Positions 1 through 13,232 of a stretch of DNA of 64,000 nt are shown piece by piece. The stretch spans positions 4,346,501-4,410,500 of the forward strand of contig WPIO01000027.1 in assembly GCA_009760855.2 (NCBI GenBank), written 5' to 3'. Position numbers and translations under genes: made by a program. Position 1 is the first letter of the stretch. Each line of letters starts with the position of its first letter. The notes under the pieces were generated by a model. The model made no database searches and was not told the origin of the DNA. It worked only from the letters and a program-made list of their open reading frames with translations. This stretch comes from Cristatella mucedo (lineage: Eukaryota; Bryozoa; Phylactolaemata; Cristatellidae).

Positions 1-28
1 CTGTGAGTGATCCCTTTCAAATTTTCAG

Positions 29-188
29 AACTGCAGTGCCAATCCAAACACCCGAAGACGAGGTGTTCAAGACCTCATAACCATTGTGACTCAGAGGATG
101 ACAAAGTACAAGACACTTCTTGAGCAGATTATAAAGAATACTAAAGGTGAAAATGCTAATGATGTCCGAAGTCTTTCCCGCGTAGTTG
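29..188 (+). CDS. RhoGEF exon: C-terminal helices of DH domain
   Basis: An acceptor (attttcag) precedes position 29. The frame reads through [18 protein letters not shown], the signature DH helix (compare VQRITKYPLLL in the family), which contacts the GTPase. I place the donor at 189 (gttgag) because the next exon needs a one-base overhang. Donors at 182 and 185 would put a stop in the following exon. The exon starts in phase 0. Confidence 0.85.
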
Positions 189-3100
189 GTTGAGTAGTCT
201 GCAATTTACAATCATCTGCGCGCCCCTCATTGTGTTGCTGTTTCTTTCGCCCTTGTTTGCTGTTGCTAATGCTAATGGCCTGTCTTTAGATGCCAAGGAC
301 AAGTGTGATAAGGAGAACTTGACGAATGCCCTCGAATGCAATAAAAGGATTCTGGAGCACATCGACGAAGCTATCGAGACCCGAACTAAGGAGCTTCGGC
401 TGATTGAGATATACACTCGCATGGATGTCAGGGCAACTGCCACGTACGACGGAATCAAGACTTTTAGAGTAAGCACTTGCCGTTATTTCTTGTTGGCATA
501 GCTGCTGCTTGTTCTAGCATGCTCTTACTGTTGGCGTGTATTCGAGGCCCACCGTGGGATTGGTGCTCCTTATTTGTGATAACACGTTTACAGAAATCGG
601 ATTTCTTAGCCAAAGGTCGGAAGCTGAGACACGAGGGTATTGTAGCGTGGCGAAATGCTCGAGAAAAGGAAGTTGGTATGTATCTTACAGCCCTATTTTT
701 TTTAATAAAGCAGCTGTTTAGCATCGGTCAGCTTGCGATGACGGGTATGTCACCGTGTCGCCTGTTACAGAGACACTCGTCGTTTTGCTGTCTGATGTCG
801 TTGTATTCCTACAAGATAGTCCACAGAAGTACGCCTTCTTTTCGCAAGACAGCAAGGTACGACTCTGTGATCGATGTCATAACCATGACATGATGGCTAA
901 TGACCCTGAAATTGCCTGTGGGTCTTAGCCTATGAGTAAGGTACTTGGTCTTCATGACCCAGGTCGTGAGTTTGAGTCCTGCAGAGGGCAATTCTTTATT
1001 TTCTGTTGCAAGCAGAAGTGATAACACTACGGCTCTTCTGCTGCTGTATACACTAGGCTGTAGAATGAGCTAACTTGCTCAAGCTTTGCTGTTCAGTGCA
1101 GATGTTATATGCAATTAATACCGAAACCGCTGCTGATGTATTGTTGCCATGATTGCAACGACCGGTCTCTGATCAATGAATGGTTGTTTAGCTTGTGTTT
1201 GTGTTTTGCCTGCTAGAAATGATCTTTATCGACCTTAAGTAAAAAGTGCAGAACGTGACATGTAATGTAAGTCTAGCATGTGATGCTTGATGTAAATCAG
1301 TAGCTTCCCACATTATACTAACTGAATTCTCTCTGAGGCTGAAATGTTAAGGCTTAAGTGAATTGGAAACCTCGCTACACAGCTATATGAATGACCAGGT
1401 CGACCAGATCCAGGCGTTATGCAGCTCTCTCTCTCAGCAGTAGGACAGCAGCAGCCTGAAGGTGCAGGGAGTGAGCATGTTTCAGAGTTTCCAACACTGG
1501 CAAAACTGCTATGTGGCTTGTTTTCATCGCACTATTATGAGGAGCTAAACAACGTTATCCCTGTGCCTTGTGGGTAATAAAACAAAAATCATGCCATCTT
1601 CCGGTGGAAACCAACGACAGCCCTTCCAAGACAGCATAAGTCTGCCTAAGGAACCAGGCTCAAATTCTGTCAACTGCAACAGAGTACGAGACTTTTAAGC
1701 ATACGCTCTTCTTCAACAAATAAGCTATGCACTCTCTTCATAGATCAACAAGAGTTACAAGCATTTCTGCCAATTGGTTAGTGGGGCTAAAATTTCGACA
1801 TCACACCCTATTTGATAAGATCATTTGACTCCAACACTCGGCAATTTACTAAAATTATTAAAAAAATACTAGCTGATTTAACAGCCTCTTATATGTAGCG
1901 GCTGAAAAGCCTTTACGGCTATTACCACTGCTTGACACGGTGATAAAGGATTACCCACCACAGGGTTCGAACTCACGACCTTGGAACCGAGGTCGTGAAA
2001 AGCAGTCGCCTTACTTAATGTGACAATCACGGCTCACCAAGAGCTTTGAACGGGAGAAATTAACCATCTTACTAAGCCTGAAGTCATGACCTGAGTCGTG
2101 GGTTCGAGTCCTGCATGCAGCAGGCAATTTACCAGCTGCACTCGGCAGAGTGAATCAGCTGGCGTTTCCCCTTTTTGAAGACAAACCCAAGTCATGACGA
2201 GCTGCCTGACAATGGCGGAGCGGCAGTATCAGAGGATGCTGAGCTTTCAAGGCTTTCAGCCAGTAACAAAAACAACCAAAAACCACGTCTTGCATATTGC
2301 TGGTTCATATTGCATTTTCACCTGGAGTACAAGCTTGTATCTTCACATGCCTTACTAAGGTTGGCGTCGAGCACAAGAAAACAGACCATCACAGTCAGTT
2401 TGAGCTGCTTAGAGCACAATCTTACATCATGCATGTCTTGCAAACACTTGACCTCATGGGACACCGAGACAGTGCTGCCTGCGGCACAAAATTATCGTCA
2501 GCTGAAATGCTACTTAGGCATAGTTACAGCATACGTAGCAGGAATTCGGTTTTACAAGGTGCTGAAATAAATACTCACTTCCAACACTAAACAAAGGGCT
2601 ACCCAGCTATCTTTAGTTTGATGGTTCTATAGCGGTTCATTTTTTTTTTACTTATAATTACCTGCAGAATCACCCAGCCACTGAACGAATTTGTTTCGAG
2701 TTATTTGTTTATTTTACTTACTTTTTTGGTTCATATTTATGTAGAAAGAACAGCAAACGAATCAAAATTAATGTGTATTTACTTTTAAATTGGAACAAGT
2801 TGTGAAGCTTTCTCTGATCTGTTACCTTCATGCTTTCATCCTACAAGTTCCACTGTTTGAACCTAGATGTACGATGCTCATTGCTCTTGGTAAGACTGAG
2901 TTATCTGATCATTTCATTAAGGTTACTTTGGTTGAGGAAGTATGGCTTTCTCTTCTCAACTGCATCTGTGAAATTCGAATCTGGATTTGCAATATCGTCT
3001 TTGCTCTCTGACTTTGTTCTCTCTCGTGAAGATGGTTGATCGCTCTGCGGAAGGGTAGGGAAATGATGAGAGCTGCACTCTTGCCAGTTCGGCATTTGGG

Positions 3101-3855
3101 TCTGCCATGCAGAAGTAGCAGTTACTAAGTGGTCTGTCGATTACTGCCAAATTCTCGAGATAGATTGCTCTCGTTTCTCCCTTGTATCAGCCTGTAAACA
3201 CACCATAATTACACAGGTTAAAAATAAAATTGCATACGTTACTCAATATTAGGTACGAAATTTCATCTACATCACACCACTTCCCGCCGACCTGCACTGG
3301 CTATCAGTCAAGCAAGGGATCAACTTCAAGGTCTTGTAGCTCACTTTTAGGTCACTTCATTATTTGGCTCCAGCCTATCTCTCAGATCTACTCCCCCACC
3401 AGGCCAAGCATCGTACCACCCGCCTCTCGGAATCCAACAGTTTACCAATACCTCGTACAAATCTCAAATCCTTTGGAGACCGTGCATTTAGTTCGTATGC
3501 TCCCAAAGTCGGGAACTTCCTCCCGACTTGCGTCAGAGCCTCCCCTGACTTGACCACATTTAAAAAGAACTTGAAAATACACCTATTGAGGACAGCATTT
3601 AGTAGGTCCCTGTGATTCGTCCTTGATGTGCTTATGTGTGCTGACACTGCATGCTGCCACTAACCACATTTGTATGCTGACCCTGTGCATGTCACCCCTA
3701 ACTATGTTATTCATGTTTATCAAGCATGATAGTACTCACAATTGCATTTCCTTTTGCAGCAAATGGAAAGCGCTTAGAAAGAGATTGAGTTCTCTGAGGG
3801 CGCTTTATCAAGTGCATTATTATTATTATTACTATTATTAAATATGTGATTGTAT

Positions 3856-3893
<38 letters not shown>

Positions 3894-6800
3894 TCATGTA
3901 TATGTGTATACATGTATATGCCTATTTACTTACTTTTCGTTATTCTCGCTACGCCTCTGAAAATACCAATGGCTCTTGTCGTAATTCTGTTATCAGCATG
4001 CATGATTTAGCTTTTGCGACCACAACAACCCGATGCTAGCGTTTTGTTTTTCATTACTGCCTTTGCTCGAAAGTGTGCTACGCTACATCGTTGAGCAGGC
4101 GAGTGTCCATCCATTGTCAAAGCTCCTGGTTCGTGAGAAAGGTAGCACTAAAGACAATCGTGGTATTTATCTCATCAGACAGTCACCTGATCCAGAGATG
4201 ATTGAACTTGTTTGCCGCTCTGCCAATGAGCAACAGCAATGGATTAGAGAGTTACGCAAGGCCACACGTGAATGCCCTGAAGAAGGTGACTATCGGAATG
4301 AGCTGATTTTAAGTTGCAGCGCTGATGTTCTCGTAGTGCTTTGAGTACCTGCTTCAAGGATTGCATGAAGCTGGTCAGCACGCGTGTGTGCGCGCGCGTG
4401 CGCGCGCGCTCGAGCAGGCGTGTGCATGTGTTGCACGATGCCTCATGTTGCTTTGCTAAATTATCTGCATGCCAGATGGCTATGCCATCACAGTGTTTCT
4501 CCATTTTCCACCTACTTTGCACAGTCAAGTTAAATGTTGCAAAATTTAAATCTGCCTAAACCGATATATTGATGTGGCAGGCAATGCTCAGTCAGTGCTT
4601 TGGCTAAGATATACCTAACTGGGGATGAGAGTTATTATTCGGCCTTGTAAATGTTTCAGGCATTCACTAACCGAGCTGAATATTCGATAAGCTTTATTTT
4701 TTTAGGAGTCCTTGACTTGCATTCATTTTATGATGTAGTGCTTTATCCGATTTGATAGTTGGTCCGTAGTCCAGATGACCGCAAGTGTCATTTTTATTGT
4801 ATTTCATGCAATGGACATGCAAATCTTCCCTTGAACCGGTGTGAATGCAAGCCTCCAAATAGTAACAGCATCACCTAAGTAGAAAGTGCAGGCAAAACGA
4901 TCATGCTTTCTTTATAGCATATGTAAAGTGCCTAGAAAAGAGATTAAGTTCTTTGAGTGTGCTATACCAATGCATTAATATTATTATTATTATTATAATT
5001 AAACTGATGTGTGTAAAGTAAGAAATAAATTGGAGCCGGTTAGTATCATGGGTTCTGGGTACCGGGGCTGAATCCTTCAGGGAGAAAAGTTTTGTTGTTG
5101 GTCGTTTGCCAACAAATATAGCCCGTTGGGCTACAGTAGTTGTTCTGCATTTAAGGTGTGACTCGTAAGCATTTTTCTAAGAGCCACGCCTATGCTTTTC
5201 GTTTTTCACCCATTAATTTTCTGTCCTGTCGGTAGGGGCCACAATGGGGGCATCTATACTAGCCGTTTTTCATCTATCAGCTTACTGGCCATGGTCCAGA
5301 AAGCTCCACCCATATTGGACTTGCTGGTCACCCTTCTCCGAAGGGTCATGTTTCAGTCAGTAATCTAAGCTAACGTGTCTCTTACACGAGAACACTATGC
5401 ACCCAGTAAAGCAGCTGTGTTGTCACGGATAGGTCTATGCTTGTTGGCCTTCACTATTTCTTTCAATGCTGAGGCTTTGGACATGTCTGGTTGGTCGGCT
5501 GGTATTTTATTTCATTTGTTTTGGAAACAGGGGTGGAAACACACTGTACTCCATCTGTGTACCGGCCAAGAATCCGGTCTGCCTGAATAGACATGCCTGA
5601 GATTGTTGTCACCAGCCACGCCACAGGGTCGGCTCGATGGTATATCACATGTGAAGTACAGTTGTAAAGTGTTTTGTGGTGCATGAGTGTGTGGGTCTTG
5701 ATAAATAGCAAATAACAGTCGGATGCAACCCAACCCAATCACGTTTAATAATCTACCCAATTGCAGACATTAACGCAAGCCGGAATTTCTCTCGTCTGCT
5801 GCTCAGGAACACGGCACTCCGATTGGCTGGCGTCTTTGCTCGCCTGGCAGCAGGAACACTGCATTCCGATTAGCTAGCCAAAGTCTGAAGAGGCTCCCAG
5901 CCTGGTACCGGCAGACATCAATATTTAGGTGTGGCACTGCCGTAAGCTGGGGTATGCATTATCACATCACGATCTCAACATAATCATTGGGGATCGCTTT
6001 TGAATTTCTTAGAATGCTAGTTTCCCCATTAAATGCCGGTGGGCAGGGTACTGAAAACTCTTGCCAGGTAATTCAGCCCCCAAAGGGAGACACTGCGGCT
6101 GGTTTGGACGATGCTTTGTACCACCCTGTTCAACCAGTATTTGTGCATCGGCCCACTAAGTGATTTGCATGCAGTCAGGCAAATGCCATCTGTTTGATGA
6201 CATTGATAAATCGATAGCTCTCGTAGCATTGCCCTTCTTTGTTTTGTTCATATCCAGACGAAAGTGCTGCCATCGAGACTGCAGAAGAAGGCCGCGAAGC
6301 TTTGGAGAAATTAGCTAAAGTCAACGAGCTCGTCGAGAGCCTGAAAGCTAAGGACGATGAGCTCGAGGCATTGTGCAGGCAAAGGTTTCACCTTCTTAGT
6401 GATCTGTTTACTGTGTACGGTCAAGCGGACATTTGCGACCAAGTGAGTTTCAGTGGCCAGCGTGCATAGTTTCGTAAAGCTCACAAAGCTTGTGCAACTT
6501 TTGCAGGATTCAAATCGAGTAAGTCATTAACAATAGTACAGTACTGCTCAAAGTTGCTATCCGGCCTTCTGTTTACAGGGCACAGAGTTACTAATTGTGT
6601 ACCTAATATGCTGTGCAGCAGACTTGATTTAAAAAAAATGTTGTACATGTGGCCATGCAGTAGCTGATATGCTTGTAAAAAGGGGCCTTTTAATGATTAA
6701 GAAACGTTTGGTGTTGGCTCAGGCATCGGTGTGGCTTTCCAGAAGCTTTGCTAGTGGCTGCGTACGGTCTGTATGCATCGACCATGCAGCTAGCTCACAG

Positions 6801-9800
6801 AGGATGGAGCGTCAACTTTCTATGCACTCACAACCGACAGCAGCTTGCTTGACATACCAATTAGCCCCCCTCCCCGGAGTGAGTCTGACCAGCCAACAGT
6901 TCCACTGATTCGGTCTGGCTAGCCCACAGTTACAATGCTGCCTAGCTTGCCATGGTGTGCTTCATGTACTGCTCGTATGTTGTGTCACTTTTACAAAAGG
7001 TTTAACTGGCCAAGGCCACTTAGTCGGCCATAGCTCTGAAGAAAGACTTGATAGCCAAATCGTCTTGGTAGATGTTTGTCAAGTGAAGTCATTCCCAGGT
7101 ACCTAAGTGGCATTTGCCCGTGTCCAAGATGCATATTTTGGTGTCTGCATTCTGGACGTAGTGATCACTAAAGATCTAAGGATCAGCCCCAGCATCCTCG
7201 GTGTGTACCATTGCACAATCTCATTTACATACACCTGCCATCTAACAGTACTGATCTCATTTGGTGACGTGGCCTGAAAATCATTGATGCCAACAATCTG
7301 TTCTTGACATATTTTTTCTTCATCGAAATTCTTGCAAATGTTCACGAGGAACTAGGCTATCCAAGTGTGGAAGCAAAGGATTTGTCAAAACCTAACAAGG
7401 ATTTGTCAAAAAATGTACTTTGCTCAAGTGAGTATTGATAAAGCAAATCTGATTTCAAATCTGAAATACTTTATTTGGGGGGTTGCATTTGGCAGCAAAA
7501 TAACTACCCTAAGCCCACTGCCTGGCTAGTGAAGTACTTTTTGACGAGATCTTGTTAGGTTCTAGTGCATGGCCCAGCCCCTTGCCTTATTTGAACCCAA
7601 GATAAATAGTATGGAGCTATATAGATGGGCAGCCGAGGCAGAGTATCCGGCCTACTACAATAGTAGCAAATATGTTCAGCAAAGCTGGGGCTCGATTGAA
7701 TGGCCACAGTAGAAGAGACAATGAAGAAAGTCTGGCCTTTATGCCTGGCTAGACGACGAAGGTGGTAAAGAACCGTGGTGGGATGGCGCATATGCATTTG
7801 TTCTTAGGCTTTCAATAAATATTCTCATGTTTTGCATCACTTTCGTATGTCTGGCATCGTAGAAAACTCGAAAACTATTACTCGAACAAAGCTGTAGCAA
7901 GTCGAATTTTTGTAAGTCGAGAATGGTATGTCATGCATGAGGTGTCGCACAATGCATTGTTGCCAGGCACAGTTTTCTCCCTACTGTTTGTGACCTTATC
8001 AAATCTACTGACCTCACTAGGATTTTGAAAATTTCTTTGATACATTTTCATTTTCTATTTTGGCTCGTGACCGTGGCCGAGTTTATATCTCCGAATTTTT
8101 GTAAATCGAACTATCATAAGTCTCTCTCATGTATGTATGTATGTATGTATGTATGTATGTATGTATGTATGTATGTATGTATGTATGTATGTATGTATGT
8201 ATGTATGTATGTATGTATGTATGTATGTATGTATGTATGTATGTATGTATGTATGTATGTATGTATGTATGTATGTATGTATGTATGTATGTATGTATAA
8301 ATTCGCACGTCAATATTTGGACGGCTGCGGCAGCCGCCATGTGTGCTGGTTGAAAGGTAAAAAGCACCTTGTTCTCACAATTTATTGTGCGCTTTGTTAA
8401 TGCTAGTCTGCTACATTTGCTTCACATCTGTTCTCCTATCAGTATCGAAAAGGATGTGCACGCACGTCTTTGCCAGTCAGCCCAGGTCGAGTGGGCATGG
8501 TTTGTAGCTCATTACAAATGATTTAATTTTTGCTTATCAGAAAGCAAAAGTTTACGACGGTAATCCTGGACAATATATCTTGCTGGCATAAGCTCCAATG
8601 AACAGCTGATTTTCTTAGCTTCAGCCCTATCATTTTTCGGCAGAGTAAGTCTGTTCTTCAAAGCTTACCGTTTAATGACCCTATCATCCCACATTTTTAC
8701 CAGCTTATGTCGACCACACTGCCGAATTCCTTTTTATAGTACCGAACTGCAACTTCTTAATATTGAAGGGTACGCACTCCTTGAAAAATCACAGATGCTC
8801 TTGTAATGAATATCTTATTGTAGCCTACCAAATGTGGCCCAAAATTTGCCCTAATTGATGGCAGAAATCTCCATTGCTTTGCCCCTCACTCACTGCTCGT
8901 TAAGAGTTCAACCCTTCCAAACTTTACATTTGCTGCAAAGGAAACACGATCGAATGGTGAGTGGTGTCATGCTTGATAAACAGCATACATTACTTAGTTA
9001 GGGGTAACGTGCACTGTGTCAGCATCCAAGTGTGGTCTGTAAAACGGGTGATACGATGCTTAGCCTGGTGGTGGAGTACATCTGATAGGTAGGCTGGAGC
9101 CAAAGAATGGAAGGACCTAAAACAGGGTGACAAAACCTTGAAGCCAATTCGTTGCTTGACTGGCAGCCAGTGCAGGTCGGCGAGAAGTGGTGTGATGTGG
9201 CAACTGCGACGCTCACGACAGACAAGCCTAGCTGCAGAGTTTTGCATCAGCTGTAAGTGACTGATTGCACATGCCAGTAGACCTTCAAGCAGCGAGTTAC
9301 AGAAGTTAATACAGGATGTTACACATGCATGGACCAATTTAGATGTGGTATCCCTATCTAAACAAGTCCGAATTTTAGCAATGTTATGTAGCTGAAAGTA
9401 GGCTGCCTTGATTGTGGAGCTGCTGTGATCGTCTAACGAAATGTCAGTTTGGAGCATGATGCCTAGATTTCGTGCAGATTCAACAGAAGATATGCTGGCA
9501 GAGCAGATTTTGAGCGTTAGCCTTTTGAGTTCCGAATCACACTTTGTTTGCCCATAACTAGTAAGCTAGTTTTATCACCATTCAATTTAAGAAAGTTTGC
9601 TGCCATCCATGTGCAGATTTTATCAACATATGCAGTAAAGGGAGTTGAGCGAATTAGACGCGCTGGAAAGCTGGGAGGGATCAAAAGCAAAGGTACTGAG
9701 AGTCATTCACATAGAAGTGAAAGCCTAGATTGTGCTTGGCAGTGATATCGGCAAGAGGGAGAATGTAAACCATGAAAAGAACAGGACCAAGCACGGGGCC

Positions 9801-12800
9801 ATGAGGTACCTCACATTCCAGAAGTACCTCGGATGATCTTTGTCCATTCACATAAAAAAATAATAGCCGATTTGACAGCCTCCTTTTGTATAGCGACAGA
9901 AGAGCCTTTACGGCTATCACCACCGCTTGCATTGGCGATAAAGGACTGCCCACCGCAGGATTCGAACCCACGACCTCGGGGCATGAATATTCTATGGAGT
10001 CCCCCACTAAGATAGGACCCAAACCATTGCAGGGCAATGCCAGTGATGCCCAGGTGAGATGAGAGGCTCTCAAGAAGGGCTTGGGGATCGATTGTATCAT
10101 AAGCTGCTGAAAGATTGAGGAAAACAAGCAGAGATACTTAACCCATGTCCGCATTCCCAAGAAGCTATGCTGACTCTGTGGAGTGATTAGCTCTAAAGCC
10201 AGGCTGGAACTTATTAGCAAGGTTAGAAGTTTCAATCTAGTTCTTAGAGTTCAGCTGGTCTGCCACGACTCATTCCAGTGACTTTTGTAGGAACAGTAGA
10301 AGGGAGACTTGGTGGAAATTGCTCAAGTTCTCTTGGTTTGGTGTTGCTTTCTTGAGTAGTGGCCTGACTGCAGCTTTTTTGAAAGGTGCTGGTACATGAC
10401 CTGAGGCTAATGACATATTAATGATGTTAGTTATGCATGGTGGCAGCAGATCAATGCAACGTAGAAGGAGGGCAGTGGGAATAGGGTTCAAAAGAACTTG
10501 TCCTCTTTGATTCGGATATGAACTTCAGGACGAGGTCACTAGTGACCTGTTTGAATGTGGGCAGTGAGGTCCTGCAAGGAATCGAGGTTCATCCGAGCCA
10601 TCCCATCGGGATAGGTCTTCATCGTAAGAATTTTGAGTTTTCTGCCAATCCCTGAATCTTTTGATGCCACCAGTATGTACGCTCAAATGCATCTTTTGAC
10701 GTCGCCAGTATACACTCAAATGCATCTTTTGACGCCACCGGTATATCCACTTAAAAACATAAGTGCATGGACGGTCTAGATTCGCTCATTTACCATCGAA
10801 GCTCCTGACTGGGCTGTAGCTGAAATGCTGGTTCTGTCTGCTAATTATTGGATGCCTATGTACGAATTGTCATGATAGTTGGTCAGCTTATAGACAATAT
10901 GCCCAAAATAGAGCCTCGAGAAATGACTCCTTCGTCAGTAGATGCTGGAACCTGAAGGCTGCATACGAGCCTGATATGTACAGAGAACTCGGAGTTAGTG
11001 GTACTTATTTATTTGTTCGCAGGGAAAAGCCCATCTTACATGCCAAAGATAGTGAACTATCGAGCTTCGTGAGAGATGAAATCATGGCACTGTACGAGGC
11101 TGGGCACTCGTACGGTGAAATTGCTGCTACTTTTTCATTTCGGAAGAGTGCGGTTTCCTACCATGTGAAGAAGATAGAGAAGCTCAGGGGCCCTGAAAAT
11201 GCGAAACGATCGGGCGGCCCCCGTGCTTCAACTAGGTGGGAAAACACCGTCCTAATGTTGGAGGCGTTAAAAGACCGTTTTGCTTCGGCGAAAGCTCAAG
11301 TTAAAAGTCTGCATGTATTGTCTGGGAAGTCAGTAAGCTGACACTGTCAGAAAGCGATCAGATGAGGCAGGTCTATAATCACGAGTTGCAAAGAGAAAAC
11401 TTCTTCTGTCGGCAAGGAATTTAGTAACTCGTTTACAGTGGGCTCGAATCTACAGGACTGCTCAATATTTGGGTAGAGAGGTGTGGAGTGAAGACAGCAA
11501 ATTCATGCTTCTTCCAAACTGCAAAAGAAAGCTTTACATGTGGCGACGACCCAACGAAGCCTACTCACCCAAGTACTTGCAGCCGAATGTCAAATTTGGA
11601 TGAAAATGTGACCTAACGAAGCCTACTCACCCAAGTACTAGCAGCCAAATGTCAAATTTGGAGGAAAATGTGTCTGGTATGGGGTACTTCAGCAGAAATG
11701 GCACCGTAACCCGGCACCACAAAGCGGCCTTCATGACCCAAGACGTATGTTTATGTAATGTAACGTATCTCCGTCTGTAACTCCACAAAGCCATAAAGAC
11801 TAAGTGGGTGTTAAGCTGGAGTTTTGTATAGTGCACTCACAGCCTAAGCGTCTTGCGGTACGTTTTCGGTAGCCAACAGACTTCATCTCATGCAACAAAG
11901 AGAAAGTGGGAAGCATAGCCGAGTCAGGAGAGCAGTTGAGGTAGTGAGTGGCATGGAAGTAGCAGCTCAGTACCTCTGAAAAGGATGAGCCATAGTCGGC
12001 AGTAGGGGAGTAGTTGTCTTAGACTTTCTTCAAAACGTAGGAATCCTAAGTGCGAGATGGCATTTTGTGGACGTGATTATATTTTTCAGCACGATAACGA
12101 TCCTAAGCTCAACATCGCCGAAGTTGAGTATTTTTTTAACAATTTATCGGAATTCGGTCATCCTCCCGTGACAGCTATATACCAGCCAAGTCAGTCTCCT
12201 AACCGTAACCCAATCGAGCATTTGTGGAATGAAGTCGAGCGACGGTTACGGCAGCTTGGCGTCTGTATCGCTACTATTGACGTGCTTTTTGTTTACTTGC
12301 AACAAGCCTGGAGTAGCATAACAGCCGATGGTTTCGAGAGTTCTATCGGCACGCCAGGGCATGTCCGACAGACGTTGCAAATAAGGCAGGTTCATTGTCA
12401 CAGTAAGATGGAGCTAAGGTGGGAGCCGAACATTAGAAGTGGGATAAGGCAACAGCTAGTACGGGAACTGACTTTTTTGTAGACAGCTTTATCAACCAGC
12501 ATAAATACTTCGACTTCGTTTAAAAAATGTGAGTATTCCGAGTACGACGTCCGAGAAAGGGCTGGATTCTATGTAGAAACAGGAAAACGATTCTAAGCAC
12601 ACCGTACTGTGATTGAGGTAATTTGTATAACGATGATGATAATACATTTGATATAGTGCCCTCTGAGAACTTAATCTCTTTCCAGGCGCTTTACATTTCC
12701 TGCAAAGGAAGCACGATCGAATGGTTAGTGGTAGCATGCTCAATGACAACAAGCTTAACATGGTTAAGGGCGACATAATTATGGTCAGGTCTGGGAACCA

Positions 12801-13029
12801 CGTGACTCATGTCGTAAGTGAGTTCCAGCCTTTGGGGGCTTACGAACTAAAGGAAAGTATCCAAAGGATTTGAGGTTCGCACGAGGTATAGGTAAACGAT
12901 TAGATTCCGAAAAGCGACTGGAACGAAAATGAAAAATTAAGGGACCTAAAAGGGTTACGACCGTGAAGTTCTTCCGCCTGACGATATTGCCATTTCCAAG
13001 CAGGAATCCTGGTCTAAGCCTCTCCCTCC

Positions 13030-13094
<65 letters not shown>

Positions 13095-13190
13095 CTGATA
13101 CAAATTGCTGCCGATATTAAACGAATCATATATATATATATATATAATATATATATATATATGAGGATTTTATAATTATCCATCTATGTA

Positions 13191-13232
<42 letters not shown>

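Larger units (their letters stand above)
857..4098 (+). other. RhoGEF intron 4
   Basis: This 3.2-kb intron contains a tRNA-derived SINE (1855-2040), two short tRNA-like fragments, a LINE-A 3' end and a CA repeat. I see no exon or other structured feature in 1006-1854 or 2150-3230. Confidence 0.6.
4286..6257 (+). other. RhoGEF intron 5
   Basis: It holds an alternating GT/GC stretch, an isolated LINE-A tail and one R1 repeat. Nothing else is recognisable in the remaining sequence. Confidence 0.6.

Noticed and set aside
477-893. A 138-residue open frame covering two RhoGEF exons
   Set aside because: It reads across introns in a frame that does not match the PH-domain peptides.
6385-6390. Donor GTTTCA inside the post-PH coiled-coil exon
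   Set aside because: It leaves two bases over and breaks phase with the next exon; gtgagt at 6443 is stronger and in phase.
8025-8400. Open frames of Met-Tyr-Val-Cys and Ile-His-Thr-Tyr repeats on both strands
   Set aside because: They are direct translations of the ATGT microsatellite.
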